Assembly (NCBI GenBank): GCA_019359715.1
Contig: JAHHGS010000100.1
Span: 1-47,702 of the forward strand
Length of the DNA stretch: 47,702 nt
Reading direction: 5' to 3'
DNA from: Aphanocapsa sp. GSE-SYN-MK-11-07L
GTDB lineage: Bacteria > Cyanobacteriota > Cyanobacteriia > Thermosynechococcales > Thermosynechococcaceae
In this document: positions 8,409-16,944 of the stretch, piece after piece
Layout: the number at the start of each line of letters is the position of its first letter
Position numbering within the stretch: position 1 is the first letter of the stretch
Position numbers and translations under genes: made by a program
Notes under the pieces: model-generated
Seen by the model: the letters and a program-made list of their open reading frames with translations, nothing else
Told to the model about the DNA's origin: nothing
Databases searched by the model: none

Positions 8409-9233
8409 GTGACAAATGGTCTTTCCAGTTTAAAGCTCGGCGTGATTGGCGGTGGTGTGATGGCAGAGGCCATTCTCTCCCGCTTGTTAGCCGCAAATGT
8501 TTTTTCGTCCGACCAACTGCTGATCAGCGATCCCAGCCAGCTCCGGCGTCAATTTTGGGCTGAGCAGTATCGGATTCAAACCACGCATGATAATGCTGCT
8601 GTGGTAGCTGCCTGTCAGCTTTTACTCCTCGCAACAAAGCCCCAGGTTCTCGATCAGGTGGCGGTGGATTTAGTTTTAGGCCCCGATCAGGGTCGCCCAT
8701 CTCTAATGCTGTCAATTCTGGCTGGTGTTCCATTGGCAAAACTTCAGCGGTTGCTGCCGGGTATTCCAGTGGTGCGGGCAATGCCCAATACTCCGGCCAC
8801 GGTGGGAGCAGGTATCACGGCGATCGCTTATGCAGCGGACGTGAGTGCTGAGCAAAAATTGCAGGCTGAGGCGATCTTTGGGGCTGTGGGGGAAGTCTTA
8901 GAAGTTCCCGAAGCCCTGATGAATGCGGTGACGGGTTTGTCGGGATCTGGCCCGGGCTATATTGCAGTGATCATTGAAGCGCTCACCGATGGAGGAGTGG
9001 CCGTTGGGCTTTCCCGACAGGTGGCGACTCGGTTAGCGATCCAAACGGTTTTGGGGACAGCCCAACTTCTACAAACTTCAGGTATTCACCCAGCTCAACT
9101 CAAAGATCAAGTTACTAGCCCTGGTGGCACGACCATTGCTGGCATTGCCGCTTTAGAGCAAGCAGGCCTGCGAGCAGCTTTGATCAATGCCGTCAAAGCC
9201 GCCTGCGATCGCAGCCAAGCTCTCGGAGGTTAA
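8409..9233 (+). CDS. proC: Pyrroline-5-carboxylate reductase
   Basis: A 274-residue enzyme catalysing the last step of proline synthesis, reduction of pyrroline-5-carboxylate with NAD(P)H. The N-terminal Rossmann fold starts LGVIGGGVMAEAIL. It is followed by LLLATKPQVLDQV, the conserved RAMPNTPATVGAG, and the C-terminal dimerisation helices with the active-site segment TGLSGSGPGYI, DQVTSPGGTTI and GLRAALINAVKAA. The start is a GTG at 8409 that gives the expected short lead into the Rossmann motif. Its place after sepF is the standard cyanobacterial cluster. A broken sugar-kinase fragment begins 16 nt downstream. Confidence 0.95.
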   Translation: MTNGLSSLKLGVIGGGVMAEAILSRLLAANVFSSDQLLISDPSQLRRQFWAEQYRIQTTHDNAAVVAACQLLLLATKPQVLDQVAVDLVLGPDQGRPSLMLSILAGVPLAKLQRLLPGIPVVRAMPNTPATVGAGITAIAYAADVSAEQKLQAEAIFGAVGEVLEVPEALMNAVTGLSGSGPGYIAVIIEALTDGGVAVGLSRQVATRLAIQTVLGTAQLLQTSGIHPAQLKDQVTSPGGTTIAGIAALEQAGLRAALINAVKAACDRSQALGG

Positions 9234-9249
9234 AAGATAGGTACGGGCT

Positions 9250-9546
9250 GTGAACATAGACTTTTACCGGCAGCTACGCACTGCATTACCTCGTCTTGAT
9301 CTCCACGGGCAACCCCAGCCCATTCCTGCTTTTAACCGAACCGACGTTTTTGACGTAACAGGGGTTGGGGATACGATTGTTGCTGCTTTGACCGTGGCTC
9401 TAACTTTAGGTGCTTCCGGTTGGGAAGCCGCCGTTTTAGGCAATATTGCTGCTAGTCTTGTTGTTCAACAGTTTGGGACAGCGACTACGACACCGATCGC
9501 AATGAAAGCTGCTCTTTTAAAGCTAATTGAGGCAGAACAGCCCTAA
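9250..9546 (+). pseudogene. C-terminal remnant of a PfkB/ribokinase-family sugar kinase (HldE/RfaE-like)
   Basis: This 98-codon frame covers only about the last third of a PfkB-family kinase. It contains the family's second signature, VFDVTGVGDTIVAALTVAL, which holds the anion hole and the catalytic Asp of GxGD. The following helices (NIAASLVVQQFGTAT) resemble the kinase domain of heptose-phosphate kinases HldE/RfaE. The sugar-binding N-terminal part of about 200 residues is missing, because proC ends 16 nt upstream. No strong ribosome binding site precedes the GTG at 9250. I read it as a truncated remnant; expression as a small protein cannot be excluded. Confidence 0.75.
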
Positions 9547-9590
9547 AGTTAGCTGCTACAGACAAACTGAGGGCTTGCCTAAAATCCTCG

Positions 9591-9620
9591 TTAAGTATTG
9601 TTACTTACCCGTGATATGAT
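9591..9620 (+). promoter_or_regulatory. Candidate promoter of the main atp operon
   Basis: A TTAAGT box at 9591-9596 and a TATGAT box at 9615-9620 are separated by 18 nt and lie about 45 nt before the atp1 start. The -10 box is good and the -35 box is weak. The position directly upstream of the first gene of the operon supports it. No experimental start site is available. Confidence 0.4.
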
Positions 9621-9664
9621 TAGCAGTGGCTTGTTTTTGACCTCTCAACCAGCATTTCCAGACC

Positions 9665-10111
9665 GTGAACTCGCCAAATCTGCCGCCTCCAGAAATATCC
9701 AGCCCTGAGACTGAAGCTACTGCTAGCAGTCCTCCTGAATCCGGTAACTCCATGGCTGAGTTCTACAAACTCAAGCGAGAGTTACTGATTTATACGCTCG
9801 TTCTGATCGGTTTGATTTTTTTCCCTGTCTGGTATTTCTATTCCCTGAACATTGCTCTGAATTATTTAATTGGGGCGTGCACAGGTGTGGTTTACTTGAG
9901 AATGTTGGCTCGCAACGTTGAACAGCTTGGTAAGGAGAAAAGCAAAATCGGCAAGACACAGCTCGCCGTTTTTATTGGGTTGATGATTGTTGCAACTCAG
10001 TGGAACCAGCTTCATGTCGTGCCCATCTTTTTGGGTTTTCTGACCTATAAGGCCGCCATTCTGTTTTATACGTTGCGAACTGTGCTGTCACCTCAGTCAG
10101 GCTTTCGGTGA
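9665..10111 (+). CDS. ATP synthase accessory protein Atp1 (AtpI-like)
   Basis: A 148-residue protein at the head of the operon, matching the cyanobacterial atp1 (gene 1) product. The first 35 residues are rich in Pro, Ser and Glu, and about four hydrophobic segments follow. Family features visible are KLKRELLIYTLVLIG and the NYLIGACTGVVYLRML segment. Atp1/AtpI proteins are membrane proteins that help assemble the c-ring or other Fo parts and are not stoichiometric subunits of the enzyme. The start is a GTG at 9665; a later in-frame ATG before AEFYKLKREL would skip the low-complexity leader. The subunit a gene follows after 111 nt. Confidence 0.85.
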   Translation: MNSPNLPPPEISSPETEATASSPPESGNSMAEFYKLKRELLIYTLVLIGLIFFPVWYFYSLNIALNYLIGACTGVVYLRMLARNVEQLGKEKSKIGKTQLAVFIGLMIVATQWNQLHVVPIFLGFLTYKAAILFYTLRTVLSPQSGFR

Positions 10112-10222
10112 TTGATTTGCCATATTGATTGAAGTTGGTTCCCCTCTGGGTGGGCTGTTTTGCACGGGTAGCAACAAGGTCATGTCAATGTTGTTTGTTA
10201 AATATTTTAAGGGGTTGGGCAA

Positions 10223-10969
10223 ATGATGCACCAGAGCTTAAATCTGCTCCCTTTAGCCAAGCTAGAGGTTGGTCATCACCTGTATTGGCAACTTGGCAAT
10301 CTCAAAATTCACGGGCAGGTGTTTATTACAACCTGGATTGTGATGGGACTGCTGCTAATTGCAGCGATCGCCGCCACACGTAATATCGAGCGGATTCCGA
10401 AAGGGATTCAAAACCTGATGGAGTACGCTCTAGAGTACGTCCGCGATTTGGCCAAAAACCAGATTGGTGAGAAAGAATACCGGCCATGGGTTCCTTTCGT
10501 GGGCACGCTTTTCCTGTTTATCTTTGTGGCTAACTGGTCAGGGGCGCTGGTGCCCTGGAAGTTAATTCACTTGCCAGAGGGAGAACTGGCTGCACCTACG
10601 AACGACATCAATACCACGGTCGCGTTAGCGCTGCTGGTCTCCTTAGCTTATTTTTACGCTGGTTTTCGCAAGCGGGGGCTGGGTTACTTCGCCAAGTACA
10701 TTGAACCTACGCCGATTCTGCTGCCGATCGCCATCTTAGAAGATTTCACCAAACCGCTTTCCCTCAGCTTCCGATTGTTCGGTAACATCTTGGCCGACGA
10801 ACTGGTAGTGGGAGTTTTGGTGTTACTTGTTCCTCTATTTGTGCCGCTGCCAGTGATGATGCTGGGGCTATTTACCAGTGCAATTCAAGCCTTGGTGTTT
10901 GCCACCCTAGCGGCCGCCTACATCGGAGAGGCGATGGAGGGACATGGCGGAGAACATGAGGCTCACTGA
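10223..10969 (+). CDS. atpB: ATP synthase Fo subunit a
   Basis: A 248-residue Fo subunit a (AtpI in cyanobacterial and plastid naming), the stator channel through which protons reach the c-ring. It has five or six hydrophobic helices and the conserved segment [20 protein letters not shown], which contains the essential Arg facing the c-ring. The last helix region, [19 protein letters not shown], is also typical. AAGGGG precedes the ATG at 10223. It is the second gene of the operon, before subunit c. Confidence 0.96.
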   Translation: MMHQSLNLLPLAKLEVGHHLYWQLGNLKIHGQVFITTWIVMGLLLIAAIAATRNIERIPKGIQNLMEYALEYVRDLAKNQIGEKEYRPWVPFVGTLFLFIFVANWSGALVPWKLIHLPEGELAAPTNDINTTVALALLVSLAYFYAGFRKRGLGYFAKYIEPTPILLPIAILEDFTKPLSLSFRLFGNILADELVVGVLVLLVPLFVPLPVMMLGLFTSAIQALVFATLAAAYIGEAMEGHGGEHEAH

Positions 10970-11016
10970 GCCAACGCTTACTCTGTCAATTTTAGAAGAG
11001 TCATCCTCTCGTTTGA

Positions 11017-11298
<282 letters not shown>

Positions 11299-11310
11299 GG
11301 GTAGATGGAT

Positions 11311-11342
11311 GAGCAGTTGCTGAAATTTGTCAGCAACTGCTC
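11311..11342 (+). promoter_or_regulatory. Intra-operonic hairpin between subunit c and b' genes
   Basis: A perfect 13-bp inverted repeat has arms at 11311-11323 (GAGCAGTTGCTGA) and 11330-11342, with a 6-nt loop. Only TGTT follows, so it is a poor intrinsic terminator. It sits between the stop of the c-subunit gene and the start of b'. It may protect the 3' end of a processed c-subunit mRNA or cause partial termination; both are inference. Confidence 0.7.
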
Positions 11343-11370
11343 TGTTCATACCCGTCTTTAGGAGAGTCAA

Positions 11371-11802
11371 ATGTTTGATTTTGATGCAACCTTGCCCTTG
11401 ATGGCTGCCCAGTTTTTACTGCTGGTGGCGATCTTGAACCAGGTTTTTTACAAGCCGCTCACGAAGTCATTGGATGACCGGGACAACTATATCCGCACTA
11501 ATAATACAGAAGCTCAGGAGCGCTTGGCTAAAGCTCAGCGATTAGCCCAACAGTATGAGCAAGAACTAGCCAACACTCGCCGTCAGGCGCAATCAGTGAT
11601 TGCAACTGCCCAAGCTGAAGCTCAAAAAACGGCCGCTCAAGAGCTAGCTGAAGTGCAGCGAGAAGTCCAGGCTCAGTTTCAGCAGGTTCAGCAAGAGCTA
11701 GACCAGCAGAAGCAGGTCGCCCTGCAAGCTCTAGAGTCGCAGGTGGGAACGCTGAGTCGGCAAATTCTAACCAAGCTGCTGGGCACAGAGTTGGCGAGCT
11801 AA
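11371..11802 (+). CDS. ATP synthase Fo subunit b'
   Basis: A 143-residue b' subunit (AtpG in cyanobacterial naming), found in photosynthetic bacteria and plastids. It pairs with subunit b to make the heterodimeric peripheral stalk. The N terminus holds one membrane helix ([18 protein letters not shown]). It is followed by the conserved [14 protein letters not shown] and a long Glu/Gln/Ala-rich coiled coil to the end. AGGAG precedes the ATG at 11371. It lies between the c and b genes, as in other cyanobacteria. Confidence 0.94.
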   Translation: MFDFDATLPLMAAQFLLLVAILNQVFYKPLTKSLDDRDNYIRTNNTEAQERLAKAQRLAQQYEQELANTRRQAQSVIATAQAEAQKTAAQELAEVQREVQAQFQQVQQELDQQKQVALQALESQVGTLSRQILTKLLGTELAS

Positions 11803-11835
11803 CCATTTTTTCGATCGCAAATCATTTAGGTGTAG

Positions 11836-12396
11836 ATGATCATCATGGGTACGTTTTACTGGCTGGCAACCGAAGCCGCCATGGGTGAAATGACAGAATC
11901 GGCCGGTGGGTTCGGACTCAATTTCGACATCCTAGAAGCTAATCTGATCAATTTGTCGATTGTGATTGCGCTGGTTGTTTACTTTGGGCGCGGATTCTTG
12001 GGCAAAATTTTGTCTGAGCGACAGTCGGCGATCGCCACTGCCATTCAAGAAGCAGAGCAGCGCAAGCGCAAAGCCGCTGAAGAACTGGCGATTGAGCAGC
12101 AAAAGCTGGCTCAATCGCAGCAAGAAGCCCAGCGAATTCGAGATGCGGCCGCTGTTTCTGCCAAAGCCGCCAAGGAAGAAATTTTAGCCCGCGTTGCCCA
12201 AGAAATTCAGCGCCTGCGGGAAACAGCGTCTCAAGACACCACCTCTAGTCAAGAGCGGGCGATTTTGGAGTTGCGTCAGCAGGTAGCAGCCCAGGCGATC
12301 AAGCAAGTAGAAGCTGAGCTATCGACCAAGTTGGGTAACAATCAAACCGCTCAGCAGCAACTCGTAGACCGCAGTATCGCTCTGTTGGAAAGGTAA
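11836..12396 (+). CDS. atpF: ATP synthase Fo subunit b
   Basis: A 186-residue subunit b of the peripheral stalk. One N-terminal membrane helix ([20 protein letters not shown]) is followed by [19 protein letters not shown] and a long charged coiled coil reaching F1. An N-terminal extension of about 28 residues before the helix ([13 protein letters not shown]) is typical of cyanobacteria. Two in-frame ATGs, at 11836 and 11845, could start it; an AGGT upstream slightly favours 11836. The delta gene begins 3 nt after its stop, so translation is likely coupled. Confidence 0.95.
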   Translation: MIIMGTFYWLATEAAMGEMTESAGGFGLNFDILEANLINLSIVIALVVYFGRGFLGKILSERQSAIATAIQEAEQRKRKAAEELAIEQQKLAQSQQEAQRIRDAAAVSAKAAKEEILARVAQEIQRLRETASQDTTSSQERAILELRQQVAAQAIKQVEAELSTKLGNNQTAQQQLVDRSIALLER

Positions 12397-12399
12397 ATT

Positions 12400-12957
12400 A
12401 TGAGTCAAGCTACCGTTAGTGCCGCCATTGCTGAACCCTACGCCGAGGCGCTGATGTCGCTAGGGCAAGAGCAAAATCTGACCCAGAAATTTGGGGAAGA
12501 TGTTGGTTTTTTATTAGGTCTACTCCAGTCTTCGCCAGACCTCCAGCAGTTTTTGGCCAACCCGTTTGTGCAGGGAGAAGATAAGAAAGCCGTCCTCCGC
12601 CAAGTCGCAGGAGCAGAGATTCATAGCTACATGCTGCAAATTTTGCTGCTGCTGGTTGACCGCCGCCGAATTTCATTTTTGGCTGGCATTTGCAAGCAGT
12701 ATCAGGCCCGGTTGCGGAAGTTGAACAACGCAGTCTTAGCGGAAGTTACCTCCTGTGTTAGCCTCACAGAGGCTCAAAGCCAAGCGATCGTTGATAAGGT
12801 AAAAGCAATGACTGGCGCTAGCCAAGTCGAGCTAGAGGTTAGCACTGACCCCGATCTGATTGGCGGTGTGATCATCAAAGTTGGCTCCCAGGTGCTCGAT
12901 GCCAGTATTCGGGGACAACTCCGCCGGATTAGTAATTCTTTGCTGAGTGCCGCCTAG
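12400..12957 (+). CDS. atpH: ATP synthase F1 subunit delta
   Basis: A 185-residue delta subunit (AtpD in cyanobacterial naming; OSCP homologue) that joins the peripheral stalk to the top of F1. The N-terminal helical domain contains AEPYAEALMSLG, and RRRISFLAGICKQYQ lies mid-sequence. The C terminus has the family signature DPDLIGGVIIKVGSQVLDASIRGQL, shown here in part. It starts 3 nt after subunit b. A 76-nt gap without a clear terminator separates it from the alpha gene. Confidence 0.96.
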   Translation: MSQATVSAAIAEPYAEALMSLGQEQNLTQKFGEDVGFLLGLLQSSPDLQQFLANPFVQGEDKKAVLRQVAGAEIHSYMLQILLLLVDRRRISFLAGICKQYQARLRKLNNAVLAEVTSCVSLTEAQSQAIVDKVKAMTGASQVELEVSTDPDLIGGVIIKVGSQVLDASIRGQLRRISNSLLSAA

Positions 12958-13033
12958 TATGTGAGTGCCCCAGTTATTCCCACCTTCTGATTCATTCCTT
13001 TTTTCTACTCGTTAACCTTTTGAGAGCAATCCC

Positions 13034-14551
13034 ATGGTAAGCATCAGACCAGACGAAATCAGTAGCATTATTCGCCAGCAGATCGAGCAGTACGACCAAG
13101 CCGTCAAAGTAGACAATGTGGGTACCGTTCTCCAGGTCGGTGATGGGATTGCCCGCGTCTACGGTTTGGAAAAAGCAATGGCTTCTGAGCTATTGGAGTT
13201 TGAAGACGGCACCGTCGGGATTGCCCTCAACTTAGAAGAAGACAACGTTGGCGTTGTGCTGATGGGTGATGGACGGCAGTTGGAAGAAGGCAGCACTGTC
13301 CGCTCGACGGGCAAGGTGGCCCAAGTGCCGGTGGGGGATGCCGTGATTGGTCGGGTGGTGGATGCCCTCGTCCGCCCAATTGACGGCAAAGGTGACATTC
13401 AATCGAGTGAAAATCGTCTCCTAGAGTCTCCGGCCCCAGGGATTATTCAGCGCAAATCGGTCTATGAGCCAATGCAAACCGGCATCACCGCCATTGACGC
13501 GATGATTCCGATCGGGCGGGGACAGCGGGAGTTAATCATTGGCGATCGCCAAACCGGCAAAACCTCGGTGGCGATCGACACGATCCTGAATCAAAAAGGG
13601 AATGGCGTGATCTGCGTTTACGTGGCGATCGGGCAAAAAGCTTCCACGGTAGCCCAGATCGTCAACGTCCTTAGAGAGCGAGGCGCGCTTGAGTACACGG
13701 TTGTGGTATCTGCCAGTGCCAGCGAACCGGCTGCCCTACAATACTTGGCTCCCTATACGGGTGCAACCCTAGCTGAGTACTTTATGTACAAGGGACAAGC
13801 CACCTTGGTTGTTTACGATGACCTCTCGAAGCAAGCCCAAGCCTATCGCCAAATGTCGCTGCTGCTGCGCCGTCCGCCCGGACGAGAAGCCTACCCCGGC
13901 GATGTGTTCTACCTCCACTCCCGCTTGCTGGAGCGAGCCGCCAAGCTCAGCCCCGAACTCGGTGAAGGCAGCATGACCGCTCTGCCGATTGTCGAAACTC
14001 AAGCTGGCGACGTTTCGGCCTATATCCCGACCAACGTAATTTCGATTACGGATGGGCAAATCTTTTTGTCCTCTGACTTGTTTAACTCTGGCTTGCGTCC
14101 CGCTATCAACGCCGGGATCTCAGTCTCCCGCGTTGGCTCAGCCGCTCAAATCAAAGCCATGAAGCAGGTGGCTGGCAAGCTGAAGCTAGAGCTGGCTCAG
14201 TTTGATGAACTGCAAGCGTTTGCTCAGTTTGCCTCTGACCTAGATAAAGCAACCCAAAACCAACTGGCGCGGGGGCAGCGGCTGCGGGAACTGCTCAAAC
14301 AGCCCCAATTCTCGCCAATTCCGGTTGAAGAGCAAGTTGCGATTATTTATGCCGGCACAAACGGCTTGTTGGATGATGTGCCGACCGAAAAAGTGACTGA
14401 GTTCACGATCGGTCTGCGGGAATACCTCCGCACCAGCCAAGCCCAGTACGGTGAGCTTGTCCGCAGCGAGAAGAAGCTGGGTGATGAAGCCGAAAAACTG
14501 CTGAAAGCTGCCGTGGCTGACTACAAGAAAACCTTTATGGCCATGGCCTAA
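13034..14551 (+). CDS. atpA: ATP synthase F1 subunit alpha
   Basis: A 505-residue alpha subunit, the non-catalytic nucleotide-binding subunit of the F1 hexamer. It shows the N-terminal beta-barrel start ([17 protein letters not shown]), the P-loop GDRQTGKTS, the Walker B region [12 protein letters not shown], and [23 protein letters not shown]. The alpha signature [17 protein letters not shown] is present, with the arginine that reaches into the catalytic site. The length is standard for cyanobacteria. An inverted repeat follows the stop codon (14561-14602). Confidence 0.98.
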   Translation: MVSIRPDEISSIIRQQIEQYDQAVKVDNVGTVLQVGDGIARVYGLEKAMASELLEFEDGTVGIALNLEEDNVGVVLMGDGRQLEEGSTVRSTGKVAQVPVGDAVIGRVVDALVRPIDGKGDIQSSENRLLESPAPGIIQRKSVYEPMQTGITAIDAMIPIGRGQRELIIGDRQTGKTSVAIDTILNQKGNGVICVYVAIGQKASTVAQIVNVLRERGALEYTVVVSASASEPAALQYLAPYTGATLAEYFMYKGQATLVVYDDLSKQAQAYRQMSLLLRRPPGREAYPGDVFYLHSRLLERAAKLSPELGEGSMTALPIVETQAGDVSAYIPTNVISITDGQIFLSSDLFNSGLRPAINAGISVSRVGSAAQIKAMKQVAGKLKLELAQFDELQAFAQFASDLDKATQNQLARGQRLRELLKQPQFSPIPVEEQVAIIYAGTNGLLDDVPTEKVTEFTIGLREYLRTSQAQYGELVRSEKKLGDEAEKLLKAAVADYKKTFMAMA

Positions 14552-14560
14552 GTATCGTTG

Positions 14561-14602
14561 GCTCAGCGGTGGGATGAATTTTGCATTATTCCACCACTGA
14601 GC
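14561..14602 (+). promoter_or_regulatory. Intra-operonic inverted repeat between alpha and gamma genes
   Basis: Arms GCTCAGCGGTGG (14561-14572) and CCACCACTGAGC (14591-14602) pair with one C-A mismatch and an 18-nt loop. It lies just after the alpha stop codon. No U-rich run follows directly, so it is more likely an mRNA processing or stability element, or a weak attenuator, than a full terminator. Confidence 0.55.
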
Positions 14603-14646
14603 TTCTAGCAATTTGAGCTTTTTAGACATCATCGCTACTCCTTGTC

Positions 14647-15594
14647 ATGGCTAACTTAAAGTTAATTCGCGATCGCATCCAAACCGTTAAGAACACCAAG
14701 AAAATCACAGAGGCAATGCGGCTGGTGGCGGCGGCCAAAGTGCGACGGGCCCAAGACCAAGTTACGGCCACTCGCCCGTTTGCCGATCGCTTAGCCCAGG
14801 TTTTATACGGACTCCAAGCCCGACTCAAATTTGAAGAGGCTGACCTGCCCTTGCTCAAAAAGCGAGAAGTTAATAAAGTGGCGCTTTTGGTTGTTTCGGG
14901 CGATCGCGGTCTGTGTGGTGCCTACAACAGCAACGTAATTCGTCGGGCCGAAGAACGCACCAAAGAGCTAAAGGCAGAAAAGCTGGATTACACCTTAGTC
15001 CTGGTCGGGCGCAAAGCTACTCAGTATTTTCAGCGCCGAGAACAGCCAATTGAGGCCAGCTATACCGGACTGGAGCAAATTCCAACGGCTGCTGAGGCAG
15101 CTAAAATTGCCGATGAGCTACTCGCCTTATTTTTGTCAGGGACAGTCGATCGGGTGGAGTTAATCTACACCAAGTTTGTTTCTTTGATTAGCTCTCGTCC
15201 TGCGATTCAAACTCTGCTGCCGCTTGATCCACAGGGATTAGAAGTCGCTGATGATGAAATCTTTCGTCTAACGACGCGCGGTGGGCAGTTTGAGGTGCAG
15301 CGGGAAAAGGTGGCTAGCCCCACCCAAGCAATGCCGCAAGACATGATTTTTGAGCAAGATCCGGTGCAAATTTTAGATGCGTTGCTGCCGTTGTACCTGA
15401 ATAATCAGCTTCTGCGCTCGTTGCAGGAGTCTGCGGCCAGTGAGCTAGCGGCTCGGATGACGGCGATGAACAACGCCAGCGATAACGCCAGCGAGTTAAT
15501 CAAAGGCCTATCCTTAACCTACAATAAGGCGCGCCAAGCGGCTATCACTCAAGAAATTCTAGAAGTGGTCGGTGGCGCCGAAGCCCTCAATTAG
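14647..15594 (+). CDS. atpG: ATP synthase F1 subunit gamma
   Basis: A 315-residue gamma subunit (AtpC in cyanobacterial naming), the central shaft turning inside the F1 hexamer. The N-terminal helix has [20 protein letters not shown] and the C terminus has [16 protein letters not shown]. It is about 28 residues longer than the E. coli protein because of the insertion typical of phototrophs, at about residues 195-230. That insertion has no cysteine pair here, so the dithiol switch of plant chloroplast gamma is absent, as usual in cyanobacteria. It is the last gene of the main atp operon. Confidence 0.97.
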   Translation: MANLKLIRDRIQTVKNTKKITEAMRLVAAAKVRRAQDQVTATRPFADRLAQVLYGLQARLKFEEADLPLLKKREVNKVALLVVSGDRGLCGAYNSNVIRRAEERTKELKAEKLDYTLVLVGRKATQYFQRREQPIEASYTGLEQIPTAAEAAKIADELLALFLSGTVDRVELIYTKFVSLISSRPAIQTLLPLDPQGLEVADDEIFRLTTRGGQFEVQREKVASPTQAMPQDMIFEQDPVQILDALLPLYLNNQLLRSLQESAASELAARMTAMNNASDNASELIKGLSLTYNKARQAAITQEILEVVGGAEALN

Positions 15595-15625
15595 AGTTCG
15601 ATTATTGTTATGAGGTAAATTTACG

Positions 15626-15942
15626 GTGCGAGTAGTAACCTTTCTCATATCTGCTATCTTTCTAGCAATCGCAACTCCTTCACTGTTCAAGCTTCTAACA
15701 GTGGTGATTTCTCTTGTGCTTACGGTGCAACTTTAAGTGGCGCTAAGTTAGTTAAAGCGAGTCTCGTAGATGCCAATCTTTGTTTCACGGATTTAAGAGC
15801 TACAGATCTACGTGGAGCAAATCTGAGTGGTGCAGATTTAAGATTTGCAGATTTAAGCAGTGCAAATCTAAGTGGAGCAAATCTGAAAGGTGCTAGGTTC
15901 CAGAAAACAAAGATGCCTGATGGTTCTTTACGGAATCAGTAG
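15626..15942 (+). pseudogene. Frameshifted secreted pentapeptide-repeat protein
   Basis: Two frames make up one broken gene. From the GTG at 15626 the first frame encodes a signal-peptide-like start (VRVVTFLISAIFLAIATPSL). It then runs into a TAA about 50 nt further on. The -1 frame, open to the TAG at 15940-15942, continues with VQASNSGDFSCAYGATLSGAK and then a run of A(D/N)LxG-type pentapeptides: ANLCF, TDLRA, TDLRG, ANLSG, ADLRF, ADLSS, ANLSG, ANLKG and ARFQK. That second frame has no ATG, GTG or TTG until near its end. A single-base deletion near 15660-15690 explains the pattern best; programmed -1 frameshifting is possible but less likely. It is directly downstream of the atp operon. Confidence 0.72.
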
Positions 15943-15987
15943 GAAAGTTGACCCTCAACCCTACGGAAATTTGCATTGTCTGTAAAT

Positions 15988-16491
15988 TCATCCAGCCAGT
16001 TGCTGGATGAGATGTCTCAATTCAGGCAAAATTAAGCGTTCTGTTGCTAGCTTAACGGCGTTCGTTGAACCTGGTAGCGAAAACACCAGCGTCTGCCCAA
16101 TTACTCCCGCTACAGCCCGTGAGGCGATCGCCCGCGAGCCAATTTCCTGGTAGCTCAACCAGCGAAACAGCTCACCAAACCCCGGCAGCTCTTTCTCTAG
16201 GCGACTGGCGATCGCATCGTAGGTTGTGTCTCTCGGAGCAATTCCCGTGCCGCCATTGAAAATAATCGCCTGCACTTGCGGCTGCTTAACCAAAGCCTGG
16301 AGTTCCGCTTCAATCTGGGCCGATTCATCTTTAAGCAAGCGGTATACCCATACATCATGCCCAGCCTTAACTAGTAGCGTTTGCAATAACTGCCCACTGC
16401 GATCGCTCTCTGGAGTGCGAGTATCGCTGACAGTTACGACTGCACAGCCAACTCGCACCAGCGCAGCATCTGGGTGAGGCAGAGATGCCAT
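15988..16491 (-). CDS. MoaB/MogA family molybdenum cofactor biosynthesis protein
   Basis: A 167-residue MoCF_BD-domain protein. Motifs are VGCAVVTVSDTRTPESDRSG, IIFNGGTGIAPRDTTYDAI and SLPGSTNAVKLATERLILPEL, in the order seen in MoaB/MogA. MogA adenylylates molybdopterin before molybdenum insertion, while MoaB proteins are related and often similar in role. Which of the two this is cannot be decided here. The ATG at 16491 lies 8 nt after the psb28 stop; an upstream in-frame start would run into psb28. The two are likely co-transcribed. A 9-bp inverted repeat spans its stop codon (15988-16010). Confidence 0.88.
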   Translation of the reverse strand: MASLPHPDAALVRVGCAVVTVSDTRTPESDRSGQLLQTLLVKAGHDVWVYRLLKDESAQIEAELQALVKQPQVQAIIFNGGTGIAPRDTTYDAIASRLEKELPGFGELFRWLSYQEIGSRAIASRAVAGVIGQTLVFSLPGSTNAVKLATERLILPELRHLIQQLAG

Positions 16492-16499
16492 CAGGTCGC

Positions 16500-16832
16500 T
16501 CAAGGTTGATTTAAGCCCAAACCATGAGTCTCGGCATAGCGATCCATAAACCGGATAAAGCGTTCCCACTCCTCGGTGCTCCGCATGTTGTAAACGGTCT
16601 CTAGAGCAACGGGTTTGCCATTGATAAACTTGGCATTTACTTCTCGACTAATCAGTTCTCCTTCTTCGTCAATCATGTACATTCCCATCAGTTCTAGGTT
16701 GCCTTCTTGAACGACGATTGGGTTATCAAAGTAGAACACGGCTCTGCCGCTGCCCCCATCTTTGGCACGGGTTATTTTTACATCTGGGACTACTTCTTCG
16801 TTAACACCCCTAACAAATTGAATATCGGCCAT
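16500..16832 (-). CDS. psb28: Photosystem II assembly protein Psb28
   Basis: A 110-residue Psb28 (Psb13/Ycf79). It matches the family along its length: [54 protein letters not shown] and [19 protein letters not shown]. Psb28 is a soluble factor that binds the cytosolic face of photosystem II assembly intermediates near cytochrome b559 and helps PSII biogenesis and repair. Start and length are standard. Its pairing with a MoaB/MogA-type gene in one transcript has no obvious functional link. Confidence 0.96.
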   Translation of the reverse strand: MADIQFVRGVNEEVVPDVKITRAKDGGSGRAVFYFDNPIVVQEGNLELMGMYMIDEEGELISREVNAKFINGKPVALETVYNMRSTEEWERFIRFMDRYAETHGLGLNQP

Positions 16833-16944
16833 AGGTCCTCTTTTGAATTGCGAATGTTTAGCGAGTTGCTAATTAAGCTGCTCTTTTGGTTATTCGCTCT
16901 ATTGTAAAGCTTGGTGTAGCCCCAACTTTAATCTCTGTTTTACC

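Noticed and set aside
15988-16010. 9-bp inverted repeat TCATCCAGC/GCTGGATGA as a terminator of the MoaB/MogA-type gene
   Set aside because: It includes the stop codon and the last codons of the gene and has no clear U run after it on the minus strand. The evidence is too weak to list as a terminator.
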